Below are positions 32,574-41,302 of a stretch of DNA of 64,000 nucleotides, piece by piece. Position numbers and translations under genes: made by a program. Under the pieces are notes generated by a model that saw nothing but the letters and a program-made list of their open reading frames with translations, searched no databases and was not told the origin of the DNA. The DNA is from JAICYJ01 sp035695105 (GTDB lineage Bacteria; Actinomycetota; Thermoleophilia; Gaiellales; JAICJC01): assembly GCA_035695105.1 (NCBI GenBank), contig DASSEV010000089.1:1-64000 (forward strand). The letters are read 5' to 3'. Positions within the stretch are counted from its first letter, which is position 1, and each line of letters opens with the position of its first letter.

Positions 32574-34523
32574 CTACTTCTCGAGCCAGGTGGTGTGGCC
32601 GATGGCCACCCCGTTCGGCCGCCGCTGCGTGTAGGCGTACAGGTAGAACGTGTAGGAGCCGCCGTGCGCGAGCTGCCGGCGCTGCCGCGCGTACGTCCAG
32701 CTGGACGGGATCTGGAACTCGCTGCGCGATACGTAGTGCACCCATATCGTCTTCCCGCTGTGCTGCAGGATGAACGCGTACGACCGCGTGCCCGTGTAGC
32801 CCAGCCAGTCCACCTTCGGAGTGAGGTCGGCGATCAGGCCGTTGTTGCGCGGGCTGCAGATGCGGCCGGTGTGCGCCTTCGCGTGCACGCCCGCGGAGTA
32901 GACGAGGCGCTTGCCGTTGTACGACCCATACTGCGCGAACAACGTGTACCGGTAGGTGTGGAACTGCTTGGGCTCGGTGTCGACCACTGACCCCCCGGAG
33001 TGCTCCACGACGGTGCCGTCGCCCGGATTGGTCGGATACGTGCGGCTTCGCCGGACGATGACGACCTTGCGGAAGTACTGACCATCCGGGGACGTCCAGG
33101 TCAGCTTGACATCGCCGCATCCTGACGCCGCCCGCACCGACGTTGCGTCCGCCGGAGGCGTTCCCTGGCCGGACAACGAGATGCTCTGATCGGGGCCCGC
33201 ATTGTTGACGAACGTCAGCGTGGCCACCCTGCTGCCGGCCCCTCCCGGGCCGAAGGACACGTTGGCCGTGCACGACTGGCTGGGTGCGATCGGCCCGTCC
33301 GTGCACGTCTGCCCGGCCAGCTTGAAGGACTTGTAGTTGGTGCCGCTCAGGCGCACCGAGCTGATCTGCAGAGGCGCCTGCCCGGTGTTGGTGATGGTCA
33401 CCTGCTGCGAGGGGCTGAGGTGGCCGGCGGTGAGGTTGCCGAACGCGACGCTGGTCGGGTTGGCGTGGATGCCCGGGACCAGCACGGTGCCGGTGATCGT
33501 CACCTGCTGCGGACTGTCCGGCGCGTCGTCGAGGAACGAGACTGTGCCCTGCACCGTGCCTCCGGTTGTCGGCAGGAAGCGGATCTGCGTCGAGCACTGC
33601 TGCCCGGGGGCCAGCGTCGCATTGCCGCAGTTGCCCGCGCCGGTGTTCGTGAACTCGGCGTTGCCCGTGAGGGTGGCATGCTGGACGTCCATCGGGGCCT
33701 GCCCCGTGTTCGTGAGCGTCACCGGCAGCGTCTGCGCGACGTTGAGCGGCGTGGCGAAGGCAACGGCGGCCGGCACGGAGGCCTGGGGCACCGTGCCGGT
33801 GCCGTCCAGCTCGACGGGGAAGGGCGCGAGCTGGTTGCTGATGATGGTCAGCGCGCCCTGCGTCGGGCCTGCTGCGACCGGAAGGAACTGTGCGGTCACG
33901 GTGCACTGGTCGTTCGGCGCCAGCGTGGTGCCGCTGCAGCCGTCGTTGCCGGCCGAGAAGCCGCTGCCCGTCACCGTCGTGCCGGTGATGTCCAGGTTGG
34001 CGTTGCCTGTGTTGGTGACGGTGAACTGCTGCGTGTCGGCCGGCGCGGCTCCAACCTTGTGGTTGCCGAAGTCATAGGGGCTGGCCGGTGAGACGCCGAT
34101 CGCCGGGGCGGGCGCGGGCGAGACGGATGCGCTGACCGGCAGCGTGTCCGTCCCCAGGGACTCGCTCAGCGACATCGTGGACGAGTACGACCCCGCCGAC
34201 GCCGGATCGAACGTGACGTTCAGGCTGCAGCTGTCGCCCGGCTGCAGGGTCGCGCCGGCACACCCGTCGTTCGAGGTTCCAAAGGCACCCGGGTTCGGGG
34301 CGCCGAACGTGACGTCCGCCTGGTCAATCGTCATTGCCGTGTCGGGGCTGCTGTTCGTCAGCGTCACCGGAACGGACGCCTGCGGATCCCCCGCCTGCAA
34401 GGAGCCGAAGTCGACGGAGCTCGGCGTGAACGTGCCGGGGCCAGGGTTGGCCGATGACACACCGGCGCTGGCAAGCACCAGGGTCGCCAGCAGCACGAGA
34501 AGGGCGGGAAGACGGCGACGCAT
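32574..34523 (-). CDS. Secreted protein with tandem HYDIN/ASPM-SPD-2-like Ig repeats
   Basis: 649 residues. The signal peptide (residues 1-25, LLVLLATLVLASAGVSSA) is followed by four repeats of ~105 residues of the choice-of-anchor-D/HYDIN type, each with FGxxxxG, a VTxTNTGxAPLxI strand and a CxGxxLxPxxxCxxxxxF strand whose paired Cys suggest one disulfide per repeat. A further fibronectin-III-like module (about 455-555) and a C-terminal domain of ~90 residues end the protein. No anchor or sortase signal. It lies four bp before the Pro/Thr-rich membrane protein gene on the same strand, so the two probably work together on the cell surface. Confidence 0.85.
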   Translation of the reverse strand: MRRRLPALLVLLATLVLASAGVSSANPGPGTFTPSSVDFGSLQAGDPQASVPVTLTNSSPDTAMTIDQADVTFGAPNPGAFGTSNDGCAGATLQPGDSCSLNVTFDPASAGSYSSTMSLSESLGTDTLPVSASVSPAPAPAIGVSPASPYDFGNHKVGAAPADTQQFTVTNTGNANLDITGTTVTGSGFSAGNDGCSGTTLAPNDQCTVTAQFLPVAAGPTQGALTIISNQLAPFPVELDGTGTVPQASVPAAVAFATPLNVAQTLPVTLTNTGQAPMDVQHATLTGNAEFTNTGAGNCGNATLAPGQQCSTQIRFLPTTGGTVQGTVSFLDDAPDSPQQVTITGTVLVPGIHANPTSVAFGNLTAGHLSPSQQVTITNTGQAPLQISSVRLSGTNYKSFKLAGQTCTDGPIAPSQSCTANVSFGPGGAGSRVATLTFVNNAGPDQSISLSGQGTPPADATSVRAASGCGDVKLTWTSPDGQYFRKVVIVRRSRTYPTNPGDGTVVEHSGGSVVDTEPKQFHTYRYTLFAQYGSYNGKRLVYSAGVHAKAHTGRICSPRNNGLIADLTPKVDWLGYTGTRSYAFILQHSGKTIWVHYVSRSEFQIPSSWTYARQRRQLAHGGSYTFYLYAYTQRRPNGVAIGHTTWLEK

Positions 34524-34527
34524 ACGG

Positions 34528-35070
34528 CTAGCGGATCAGGATGTTGCCGCCGCCGACCTTGCGCCGGTCGTCGGATCTGCTTCGGGAGACGGCCATCGAG
34601 ACGCCCAGAGCGAGGGCGGCGAGCAGCACGAGCGACCCTGCCGCGATGGAGGCGAAGATCGCGATGCGAGGCACAGCGGCCGAGGACGAGGCTGCCGTGG
34701 AACGAGTGGTGACGTTCGTCCGCGCCGCGTTCGACAGCGATCCGGCGGCGGCCACGCCCGTCGACGTGCTCTTCGGCGGAGCTGTGTGCGTGTGGCGCTT
34801 TGCGACGTGCTTCTTCTTCGGATGCGTGCTGGCGGTGGACGTATGCGCGCTGGTCGCCGGCGGCGGAGCCGACGTGGTCACCGGCGTCGTCGTGGTGGCC
34901 GGCGGCGGGCTGCTGGTCGTCGTCGGCGGGGGCGGGGGTGCCGACGTGCTCGTGGGCGGCGGAGGCGGCGGAGGCGGCGTGCCGGCCACCGCCACCGAGG
35001 CCAGCGCAAGGCCGGCGGCGAGCGCCACCGCGCATCCGACGACCGACCCTATGACCCTCGTAGCCCTCAA
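34528..35070 (-). CDS. Surface protein with Pro/Thr-rich stalk and C-terminal membrane helix
   Basis: 180 residues from TTG 35070, which has a GGGGG-type ribosome site. A signal peptide (about 1-29) is followed by a low-complexity stalk of Pro, Thr and Ser (about 30-80), a basic Lys/His patch, and a membrane helix (about 140-163, ASIAAGSLVLLAALALGVSM) with a basic cytoplasmic tail. No LPxTG motif. The stalk could be O-mannosylated; a GT-C mannosyltransferase is encoded nearby. It is the first gene of the pair with the HYDIN-repeat protein. Function unknown. Confidence 0.7.
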   Translation of the reverse strand: MRATRVIGSVVGCAVALAAGLALASVAVAGTPPPPPPPPTSTSAPPPPPTTTSSPPPATTTTPVTTSAPPPATSAHTSTASTHPKKKHVAKRHTHTAPPKSTSTGVAAAGSLSNAARTNVTTRSTAASSSAAVPRIAIFASIAAGSLVLLAALALGVSMAVSRSRSDDRRKVGGGNILIR

Positions 35071-35128
35071 TGTGCCCCCTGCGCGAGCCGCCTGCCCTGG
35101 ACGACCCGCACCCCGTGGTATTCATCCG

Positions 35129-35156
35129 AGACTAGCAGGGTGGGAGTCGCAGTCAA
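35129..35156 (-). promoter_or_regulatory. Promoter of the surface-protein pair
   Basis: On the minus strand TTGACT (35156-35151), 16-bp spacer, TAGTCT (35134-35129). The predicted transcript starts near 35121 and leaves a ~50-nt leader before TTG 35070. Confidence 0.5.
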
Positions 35157-35177
35157 GTCGGCGCGCCCCGCCCGCCG

Positions 35178-35363
35178 TCAGGCGACGACCTCGCCCTCGA
35201 GCACCTCCGTCTCGTCGGCGCACAGCTCGTCCTGCGGGCCGATGACGACCGTGTCCGCCCAGAAGAACTGACGGTTCAGCGCGTCATATACGTCGACCAT
35301 CCCCGGCAGCTCGGAGCGAAGCTCGGAGGGGGCGGCGGTGACGAGGATGCGCTCACGGTTCAC
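35178..35363 (-). CDS. Small acidic hypothetical protein
   Basis: 61 residues from GTG 35363; TACGCT (35375-35370) ends six bases upstream, giving a leaderless transcript and favouring this start over ATG 35390. The sequence is soluble and acidic toward the C-terminus (ADETEVLEGEVVA). No family recognised. It is divergent from the DEAD-box helicase gene. Confidence 0.5.
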   Translation of the reverse strand: MNRERILVTAAPSELRSELPGMVDVYDALNRQFFWADTVVIGPQDELCADETEVLEGEVVA

Positions 35364-35422
35364 GGTTCGAGCGTACGAGCCGATGGACATGTTGTCGACC
35401 CCCACTGCTACCCTGCAAGCAC

Positions 35423-35511
35423 GGGCGGCGGAGTGCCGCCCCGTGAGGTTCCATCTCTCCCGCGTGAGGGCCGGACCCTCGCCCAGACGATGGCGGCCGT
35501 GGCCGGCCGCC
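35423..35511 (+). promoter_or_regulatory. Structured 5' leader of the DEAD-box helicase gene (three hairpins)
   Basis: Three successive perfect stems lie before ATG 35523: 7 bp (35423-35429/35435-35441), 5 bp plus flanking pairs (35466-35470/35476-35480) and 8 bp (35492-35499/35504-35511). The last ends one base before the AAGGAG ribosome site. Such leaders are common for cold-inducible helicase genes and may regulate translation by temperature or by the helicase itself. Confidence 0.5.
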
Positions 35512-35522
35512 CAAGGAGAGAC

Positions 35523-36704
35523 ATGACCGATACGACTTTTCGCGGCCTCGGCGTGAGTGCGCCCGTGGCCGAGGTGCTCGCCGAGAGCGGCATCGAGACC
35601 CCCTTCGAGATCCAGGGCCGGGTGCTGCCGGACGCCCTGGCCGGGCAGGATGTGCTGGCCAAGGCGCCGACCGGCTCCGGCAAGACGCTTGCCTTCGGCA
35701 TCCCGCTGGTCGAGCGGGTGGATCCCGCCGCCGGCCAGCCGTCGGCGCTCGTCCTCGTGCCGACGCGGGAGCTGGCGGCGCAGGTGGGCGAGGTGCTCGA
35801 GGGCATCGCGGCCGCCCGTGGCCTCAAGGTGGCGACCGCGTACGGCGGCGTCGGGCTCCGCGACCAGGCCAAGCGCGCCGCGCAAGCGCACCTGGTGGTG
35901 GCCACGCCTGGGCGGCTGGAGGATCTCGCCTCGCGGCGGATGCTGTCGCTGTCGGGCGTGACGATGCTGGTGCTGGACGAGGCCGACAGGATGCTCGACA
36001 TGGGCTTCCAGCCGCAGGTCGACCGGATCGTGCGGCGCCTGCCGAAGGCCCGCCAGACCATGTTCTTCTCGGCGACGCTGGATGGTGAGGTGGGCAGGCT
36101 GGCGCGCAGCTACACGAGCGATCCGGCGCGCCACGAGGCCAACCCGGACTCCGAGACGGTGGAGGAGGTCGACCACCTCTTCGTCCAGGTGACGCCCGAG
36201 ACCAAGATCCAGACCCTGATCGACCTGCTCGGCGAGTCCGACAACCACACGCTGGTCTTCGTGCGCACCAAGCGCGGCGCCGACCGGCTGCTGGCCAAGC
36301 TGCGGGAGCGCGGCGTCTCCGCCGTCGCCATGCACGGCGACATGACCCAGGCGGCGCGTGAGCGCGCGTGGGAGCGGTTCGAGACCGGCAAGGCGCGGAC
36401 GCTGGTCGCGACCGACGTGGCGGCGCGCGGGCTGGATCTGGACTCGATCACCCACGTCATCAACTTCGACCCGCCCGAGGACAACAAGGGCTACGTCCAC
36501 CGGATCGGCCGCACGGGCCGGGCGGGACGCAGCGGCGTGGGCGTGACGCTCGTGACCCGCGACCAGCAGGCCGACGTCAGCCGTATCGCCGCGCGGCTCG
36601 ACCTCAAGGACGAGTTCACCAGCTCCGGGATGGCCGTGGCGCCGCCGCGCCTCGTCTACAGCTCGCGCAAGGGCCGCCGAGGCGGCGGCCGGCGCGGCTG
36701 GTGA
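35523..36704 (+). CDS. DEAD-box ATP-dependent RNA helicase (RhlE-like)
   Basis: 393-residue helicase that remodels RNA, likely in ribosome assembly or cold adaptation. The core motifs are complete: Q motif (PFEIQGRVLP), motif I (APTGSGKT), Ia (PTRELA), II (DEAD), III (SAT), V (ATDVAARGLD) and VI (HRIGRTGRAG). A short basic tail (RKGRRGGGRRGW) replaces the longer RNA-binding tails of CsdA. The start ATG 35523 has a clear AAGGAG. The stop overlaps the next start (GTGA). Confidence 0.95.
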   Translation: MTDTTFRGLGVSAPVAEVLAESGIETPFEIQGRVLPDALAGQDVLAKAPTGSGKTLAFGIPLVERVDPAAGQPSALVLVPTRELAAQVGEVLEGIAAARGLKVATAYGGVGLRDQAKRAAQAHLVVATPGRLEDLASRRMLSLSGVTMLVLDEADRMLDMGFQPQVDRIVRRLPKARQTMFFSATLDGEVGRLARSYTSDPARHEANPDSETVEEVDHLFVQVTPETKIQTLIDLLGESDNHTLVFVRTKRGADRLLAKLRERGVSAVAMHGDMTQAARERAWERFETGKARTLVATDVAARGLDLDSITHVINFDPPEDNKGYVHRIGRTGRAGRSGVGVTLVTRDQQADVSRIAARLDLKDEFTSSGMAVAPPRLVYSSRKGRRGGGRRGW

Positions 36705-37333
36705 GCGGGGAGCGGCAGCTCGACTGGCGGTCGCTGCTCCGCGACCCCTCCCTCTTTGACACCCTGACCGGACAGAACGACTACCTCGACGAGTTCGTCC
36801 GGGTTCACAAGACCATCCAGTGGCCCAGGCACCTGGACGAGCGCCCGCGGCTGGTGCAGACCTACTCGTGGGCGCTCCCCACCGACGAGGCGCTCGACGT
36901 GGTCGCCCGCTACCAGCCGATCGTCGAGATGGGCGCCGGAGGCGGCTACTGGGCGCACCTGATGCGTCAGCGCGGCATCGACGTGATCGCCTACGACCGC
37001 GAGCGGCCACACGACGACAACTACTTCGCGCGGCACCTGTGGACGCAGATCGACCCGGGCCGGCCCTCCGCGCTGCGCCGGCACCCGGACCGCTCGCTGT
37101 TCCTCTGCTGGCCTCCGAACAACAGCCCGATGGGGACGAACTGCCTCAAGGAGTGGACCGGGCGCCATCTGATCCACGTCGGCGAGTGGCGCATCTCCAC
37201 CGGCAGCAAGGGCTTCTACGATCGGCTGGAGGCGGGGTTCGAGCTGGTCGAGAAGCTGTCGATCCCGCAGTGGGAGGGCATGTACGACATGCTCACCGTC
37301 TGGCGGCGCAACGAAGCTGGCCGGCCCTTCTAG
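36701..37333 (+). CDS. SAM-dependent methyltransferase-like protein
   Basis: 210 residues from GTG 36701, coupled to the helicase by a GTGA overlap. Residues ~65-90 (PIVEMGAGGGYWAHLMRQRG..VIAYD) match motif I and the acidic loop of Rossmann-type methyltransferases, and FLCWPPNNSPMG resembles motif IV with a PPN core. Similar proteins of unknown substrate occur in bacteria and protists. Coupling with an RNA helicase hints at RNA, but this is only position-based. Confidence 0.7.
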   Translation: MSGERQLDWRSLLRDPSLFDTLTGQNDYLDEFVRVHKTIQWPRHLDERPRLVQTYSWALPTDEALDVVARYQPIVEMGAGGGYWAHLMRQRGIDVIAYDRERPHDDNYFARHLWTQIDPGRPSALRRHPDRSLFLCWPPNNSPMGTNCLKEWTGRHLIHVGEWRISTGSKGFYDRLEAGFELVEKLSIPQWEGMYDMLTVWRRNEAGRPF

Positions 37334-37770
37334 GCGGCGCGCAGGTGCACGACCTCGCCCTGGCCGGCGTTGTGCAGGATGGTCGCGACCAGGTCGTCGA
37401 AGCCGGGCATCGACTCCGTGATCTCGATCTGCCGGGCAGGGTTGGCCGCGACCACGTGCACGATCATGCGCCCCCAGGTCGTGCGCGAGCGGTGCACCGC
37501 CCCCACCTCGTCCCAGGGGATGCGCGCGTAGCCGCTCAGCGACCGGGCGAGGATGCCGTCCTCCGACAGCTGCACCCGGTCGGCGCGGCGGGCCGCCGGC
37601 CACAGCAGCCCGGCCAGCGGGCGCAGGAACGGCAGCACGCGCGCGGCGCCGTGCGCGCGGTTGCGCAGCGGGCAGTGCTCGTACTCGAACACGACGTGGT
37701 CGTCCATCAGTTCGAATATCGCCGGTGCCGGGCATCGCGTGCATCCGCCGGGTGGGGGAGCCGCACTCAC
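37330..37770 (-). CDS. Hypothetical protein, possible PH-like domain
   Basis: 146 residues from GTG 37770, which overlaps the stop of the upstream gene (GTGA), or 125 from ATG 37707 (DDHVVFEYEHC). The middle shows alternating strands (GILARSLSGYARIPWDEVGAVHRS) reminiscent of bacterial PH-like folds, ending in a helix. The N-terminal extension contains a CTRC pair. No family confidently recognised; converges on the methyltransferase-like gene with a 4-bp overlap. Confidence 0.55.
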   Translation of the reverse strand: MSAAPPPGGCTRCPAPAIFELMDDHVVFEYEHCPLRNRAHGAARVLPFLRPLAGLLWPAARRADRVQLSEDGILARSLSGYARIPWDEVGAVHRSRTTWGRMIVHVVAANPARQIEITESMPGFDDLVATILHNAGQGEVVHLRAA

Positions 37771-38237
37771 CCCGACCGCGCGGCGCGGCGCGACACGGCC
37801 CAGGCGCCGACGCGCTCGGAGTTCCTCGCCACCCAGATGCAGACCAGCGCCAGCGGCCCCTCGGCGAGGAGCGCCATCACCAGCGCGACCTCCAGCTCGT
37901 GCGCCGTGCGCGAGGTGAGCACGTCGAACCAGGCGTCGCAGATGAGCAGCGTGGCGGCCGACGATGCGGCACCCTGCGTCCAGGGCGCCCGGCGCAGCGC
38001 GCCGATCGCCGTGGCCAGCAGCGTGGCGGCGATGGCGACGTCAAACCCGGTCCATGCGACGTCCCAGTTGTCCGCCGTGGCGCGTGTGGGAAGCGTCTGG
38101 TAGAGCCAGACCGTCCAGGGCAGCAGGGCGAGCGAGCAGGCGACGAACGCCCAGGCGAGCCAGCGCGGAGCCGGCTCGATGGCCGGCCCGCGCCCATCCT
38201 CGGGCCCGGATCGCTCGATCACAGTTCGGACGCCCAT
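37767..38237 (-). CDS. Four-helix integral membrane protein of unknown function
   Basis: 156 residues with four predicted helices (WLAWAFVACSLALLPWTVWLY, VAIAATLLATAIGAL, AATLLICDAWFDVL, VALVMALLAEGPLALVCIWVA). Asp residues in DAWFDV and DVAWTGFDV are placed within or near helices and may be functional. The pattern is familiar from uncharacterised actinomycete membrane proteins. It is coupled to the downstream hypothetical gene by GTGA. Confidence 0.65.
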   Translation of the reverse strand: MGVRTVIERSGPEDGRGPAIEPAPRWLAWAFVACSLALLPWTVWLYQTLPTRATADNWDVAWTGFDVAIAATLLATAIGALRRAPWTQGAASSAATLLICDAWFDVLTSRTAHELEVALVMALLAEGPLALVCIWVARNSERVGAWAVSRRAARSG

Positions 38238-38390
38238 ACCGGCAGGCTAGCCCCACCCGGCCTCAGAGACGGCCGGAATTGCCGTCACGTGCCCGCCATC
38301 GATGTGTGACGGGTCGTAACCGGGGAAATTGCGCCGGCGTGGAACTGGGAATCCCTTGAACCACCGCGTCCGCGTTCCGATGACGTACCT

Positions 38391-39983
38391 ATGCTCCATA
38401 CCGTGCTAGCGCGCATCCGCCGCCTCCGCCAGCCGCCGACGGCCGTGGCGGCGCTGACCATGCTGGTCGGCGTCATCGACATCGTCTCCGCACTCACCCC
38501 GGAGCTGGGCGCGCGCGTGCGGGAGATCAGCGGCGTCCTCTCGCTCGATCTCCAGCTGACGGCCCGCGGCCTGACGCTGGCCGCCGGCGTCGCCCTGCTG
38601 CTGCTCTCCTCGTCGCTCTCGCGCCGCAAGCACCGCGCGTGGGTGCTCGCCGTCGTGCTGCTCAGCGCGGGCGCAGTGCTGCACGTGGCGAAGGGGCTCG
38701 ACGTCGAGGAGTCGGCGCTGAACATCGCCCTGCTGCTGCTCCTGATCCGCTCGCGGCGCTGGTTCACCGCCCAGGGCGATCCAGCGTCGATCCGCCTGGT
38801 GCTGGCCGGCACCGCCTTGCTCTCCTGGCTGCTCGTCCTGCTGATCGTTGTGCCCTCCGGCCCGCGGATGGACGAGATGCGGATCGTGCACGTGGGCGTC
38901 TTCGCCCTCGCCATCATGACCGGAATCTGGCTCGTGCATCTGTGGCTGCGCCCCTGGCAGGAGCCGGACGCCCAGACGCAGGAGGAGCACGACCTCGCCC
39001 GCCGGATCGTGCTCGAGTGGGGCGACGACAGCCTCTCGTTCTTCGCCCTGCGCCGTGACCGCCGCTACGCCTTCTCCCCGGCAGGCGACGCGCTGCTGGC
39101 ATATCGCGTCGTGGCCGGCTGCGCGCTGATCAGCGGTGACCCGATCGGCAACCCGGCGTCGATCCCGGCGCTGGTCGACGACTTCGCCGACACCGCCCAC
39201 CAACGCGGCTGGCGGCTGGTGGTGCTGCATTGCTCGGACGAGTGGGTGGGGCTGTTCCGCGACGTGGGCTTGCGGGCGCTGCCGATCGGTGACGAGGCCG
39301 TGCTCCGCCCTGACACCTTCTCGCTCGAGGGCCGCCCGATCCGGAAGGTCCGGCAGTCCGTCAACCGGCTCCAGCGTCTCGGCTACACCTTCCGGGTCGT
39401 CGGCCCCGACGGCCTTGACGACCACCTCCGTGCCGCGGTCGACCGCGTGTCGGAGGAGTGGCTGAACGGCTGGCCCGACCGCGGCTTCTCGATGGCGATG
39501 GACGACCTCTACTCGCACCGGCAGGCGCGGTTCGCGCTCGCCTTCGACGCGGACGGCACGCTCGAGGGCTTCCTGCACATGGTGCCCTCCCGCCGAGGCT
39601 ACTCGCTCTCGTCGATGCGCCGGCTGCGCGACACGCCGAACGGGCTGATCGAGTTCCTGATCGCCGAGACGGCGGTCTGGGCGCGCGCCGAGGGTGCCGA
39701 GGAGATCTCGCTCAACTTCTCGGTGTTTGCCGACGTGCTGCGGGCAGACGGCACGGCCTCGTGGCCGATCCGGGCGACGCGCTGGTCGCTGCTGCGCCTC
39801 GACCGTCTGTTCCAGCTGGAGCGCCTGTTCAGCTTCAACCGCAAGTTCTTCCCGGAATGGCGGCGACGGTACATCTGCTTCGAGCGGCACCGGGACGTGC
39901 CGGTGCTCGGACTGGCAACGCTGCACGTTGAGCGGCTGCTTGCGCCTCCGCGGCTGACGCCGCCGCGGATCGTTCGCCGCTGA
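38391..39983 (+). CDS. MprF-like phosphatidylglycerol lysyltransferase domain protein
   Basis: 530 residues from ATG 38391. About six membrane helices (residues 20-195) precede a C-terminal tandem-GNAT domain of the MprF C-terminal (DUF2156) family, with RRYAFSPAGDALLAYRVVAGCALISGDPIGN and DTPNGLIEFLIAETAVWARAEGAEEISLNFS. Characterised relatives transfer lysine or alanine from aminoacyl-tRNA to phosphatidylglycerol, changing surface charge. The helical part is shorter than full MprF flippases. TATGCT at 38390-38395 lies 7 bp before GTG 38403, so translation may really begin there (leaderless, 526 residues). Confidence 0.85.
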   Translation: MLHTVLARIRRLRQPPTAVAALTMLVGVIDIVSALTPELGARVREISGVLSLDLQLTARGLTLAAGVALLLLSSSLSRRKHRAWVLAVVLLSAGAVLHVAKGLDVEESALNIALLLLLIRSRRWFTAQGDPASIRLVLAGTALLSWLLVLLIVVPSGPRMDEMRIVHVGVFALAIMTGIWLVHLWLRPWQEPDAQTQEEHDLARRIVLEWGDDSLSFFALRRDRRYAFSPAGDALLAYRVVAGCALISGDPIGNPASIPALVDDFADTAHQRGWRLVVLHCSDEWVGLFRDVGLRALPIGDEAVLRPDTFSLEGRPIRKVRQSVNRLQRLGYTFRVVGPDGLDDHLRAAVDRVSEEWLNGWPDRGFSMAMDDLYSHRQARFALAFDADGTLEGFLHMVPSRRGYSLSSMRRLRDTPNGLIEFLIAETAVWARAEGAEEISLNFSVFADVLRADGTASWPIRATRWSLLRLDRLFQLERLFSFNRKFFPEWRRRYICFERHRDVPVLGLATLHVERLLAPPRLTPPRIVRR

Positions 39984-40039
39984 GACCGGCGTCGCGTCCC
40001 CACTTGCCGGGGCGTTCGCCTGCACCCATACTTGTCGCG

Positions 40040-40059
40040 GCTCCACGACGGCGTGGAGC
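40040..40059 (+). promoter_or_regulatory. Hairpin in the leader of the secreted-protein gene
   Basis: GCTCCACG-ACGG-CGTGGAGC, a perfect 8-bp stem with a 4-nt loop, 25 bp before ATG 40085 and 56 bp after the previous stop. It could terminate the MprF-like gene or act in the leader of the next one. Confidence 0.45.
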
Positions 40060-40084
40060 GACGACGCGACATGGGGGAAATCGA

Positions 40085-41254
40085 ATGAAGCATCGTTTCG
40101 CCGTCCTGCTCGGCGTGCTCCTGGCCGGTGCCTGGCTGGCGCTGCCCGGCTCGGCGAGCGCAAGCAACGGCGGCCAGGGGGCGTGCATCGCCCACCATCC
40201 GGCCTACATCGAGGACGTGTTCGAGCCGCGATACAGCGCCGCCTGCTCCGGCCACGACGAGCCGGAGCTGGATCCGCTCTCCAACCTGCCGGGCTCCGGA
40301 AAGAACGTCACGTGGACGTTCACCCTGCCGAAGAACGGGTCGCACTATGGCGTCGACGCGGTCGGCCCGACCTTCTGGTTTGGCGGCCCTGTCACCGATC
40401 CCGACAGCCTGTTCGGCCAGGCGTTCCTCGAGGTGCAGTTCTATCCCAACTCGGTGGTCACGGGCTGCACGCCGAACGGTGGCTTCAAGCTCAAGCAGAC
40501 GCCCGGGGCGTACGGTGTCTGCACACCCGTGTGGTCGCTCACGCAGACCGGCACCAAGGGCACGTACCACGAGCCCGCCGCGTTCAACGCGATGCTCGCT
40601 CGCAACGGCACCGGTCAGTCGCTCGTGATGCACCAGGGCGATCGGATTCGGATCCACTTCTTCGTCACCGCTGCGAAGGACGGCTGGCACATCGCCGTCT
40701 CCGACCTGACGACCGGCGAGTCCGGCACCATCGTGCTCGACAGCGCAAGCGGGCCGCTCATGCCGGCCTACTCGGTCGCGAAGATCGGCAACTCGATCCC
40801 GTGGGGCCTCGTGCACGACGGCCCGATCGCGTTCGTGTGGGAGATCGGTCACACCTCGCCCTACACCAGCCCGGCCGCGCAGTTCTGCTGGCCCGGCCAG
40901 GACGGGTGCTACTCGTACGACGCGACCGCGTGGGGCGACCAGTCGCCCATCCACCTCGAGTCGGCGACCTTCAACAACGGCGCCAAGCCGACCGGCTGGG
41001 CCGTGGTCTCCGACTACGGCGGAAAGGCCGAGATCACGGATCCGACCGAGACCGGCTCGACCTGCCCCAGCTACGGCGGCCCGTTCTGCATCTACCCGTG
41101 GTACAGCCAGAACCGCGACGGATCGTTCAGCTACGGCGTCGACTATCCGACGACCGCGGACGACTTCGGGAAGGCCAACCAGTTCCAGCAGCAGCTGAAC
41201 TGCGGCGGCCCGTTCGGCCCGAACTCGACCTACTGCGCGACCCGCATCCGCTGA
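40085..41254 (+). CDS. Secreted cysteine-rich protein of unknown function
   Basis: 389 residues. A clear signal peptide (residues 1-27, RFAVLLGVLLAGAWLALPGSASA) precedes a mature part with ten Cys, enough for five disulfides, and a pattern of beta-strands rich in Trp, Tyr and Gly. No catalytic motif is recognised. Related secreted proteins appear in soil Thermoleophilia as far as I can judge from style, but I cannot name a family. The gene follows a GC hairpin and ends at a very strong terminator, so it is monocistronic. Confidence 0.75.
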   Translation: MKHRFAVLLGVLLAGAWLALPGSASASNGGQGACIAHHPAYIEDVFEPRYSAACSGHDEPELDPLSNLPGSGKNVTWTFTLPKNGSHYGVDAVGPTFWFGGPVTDPDSLFGQAFLEVQFYPNSVVTGCTPNGGFKLKQTPGAYGVCTPVWSLTQTGTKGTYHEPAAFNAMLARNGTGQSLVMHQGDRIRIHFFVTAAKDGWHIAVSDLTTGESGTIVLDSASGPLMPAYSVAKIGNSIPWGLVHDGPIAFVWEIGHTSPYTSPAAQFCWPGQDGCYSYDATAWGDQSPIHLESATFNNGAKPTGWAVVSDYGGKAEITDPTETGSTCPSYGGPFCIYPWYSQNRDGSFSYGVDYPTTADDFGKANQFQQQLNCGGPFGPNSTYCATRIR

Positions 41255-41263
41255 CCCCGACGC

Positions 41264-41302
41264 GAGGTGGGCGGTCGGCGCGACGCGCCGGCCGCCCACC
41301 TC
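41264..41302. terminator. Strong bidirectional terminator hairpin
   Basis: An 18-position stem (41264-41281 with 41285-41302) of 11 and 6 perfect pairs around one T/G opposition and a 3-nt loop. It fills the gap after the secreted-protein gene and overlaps the stop of the convergent small gene at 41301. Confidence 0.8.

Noticed and set aside
34860..34990. Glycine-rich plus-strand frame opposite the Pro/Thr stalk
   Set aside because: It is simply the complement of the proline/threonine codon repeats; the minus strand has a signal peptide, stalk and membrane helix in a sensible order.
35178..37010. 610-codon minus-strand frame opposite the DEAD-box helicase
   Set aside because: It is antisense to a gene with all helicase motifs; only the last ~61 codons outside the helicase are credible.
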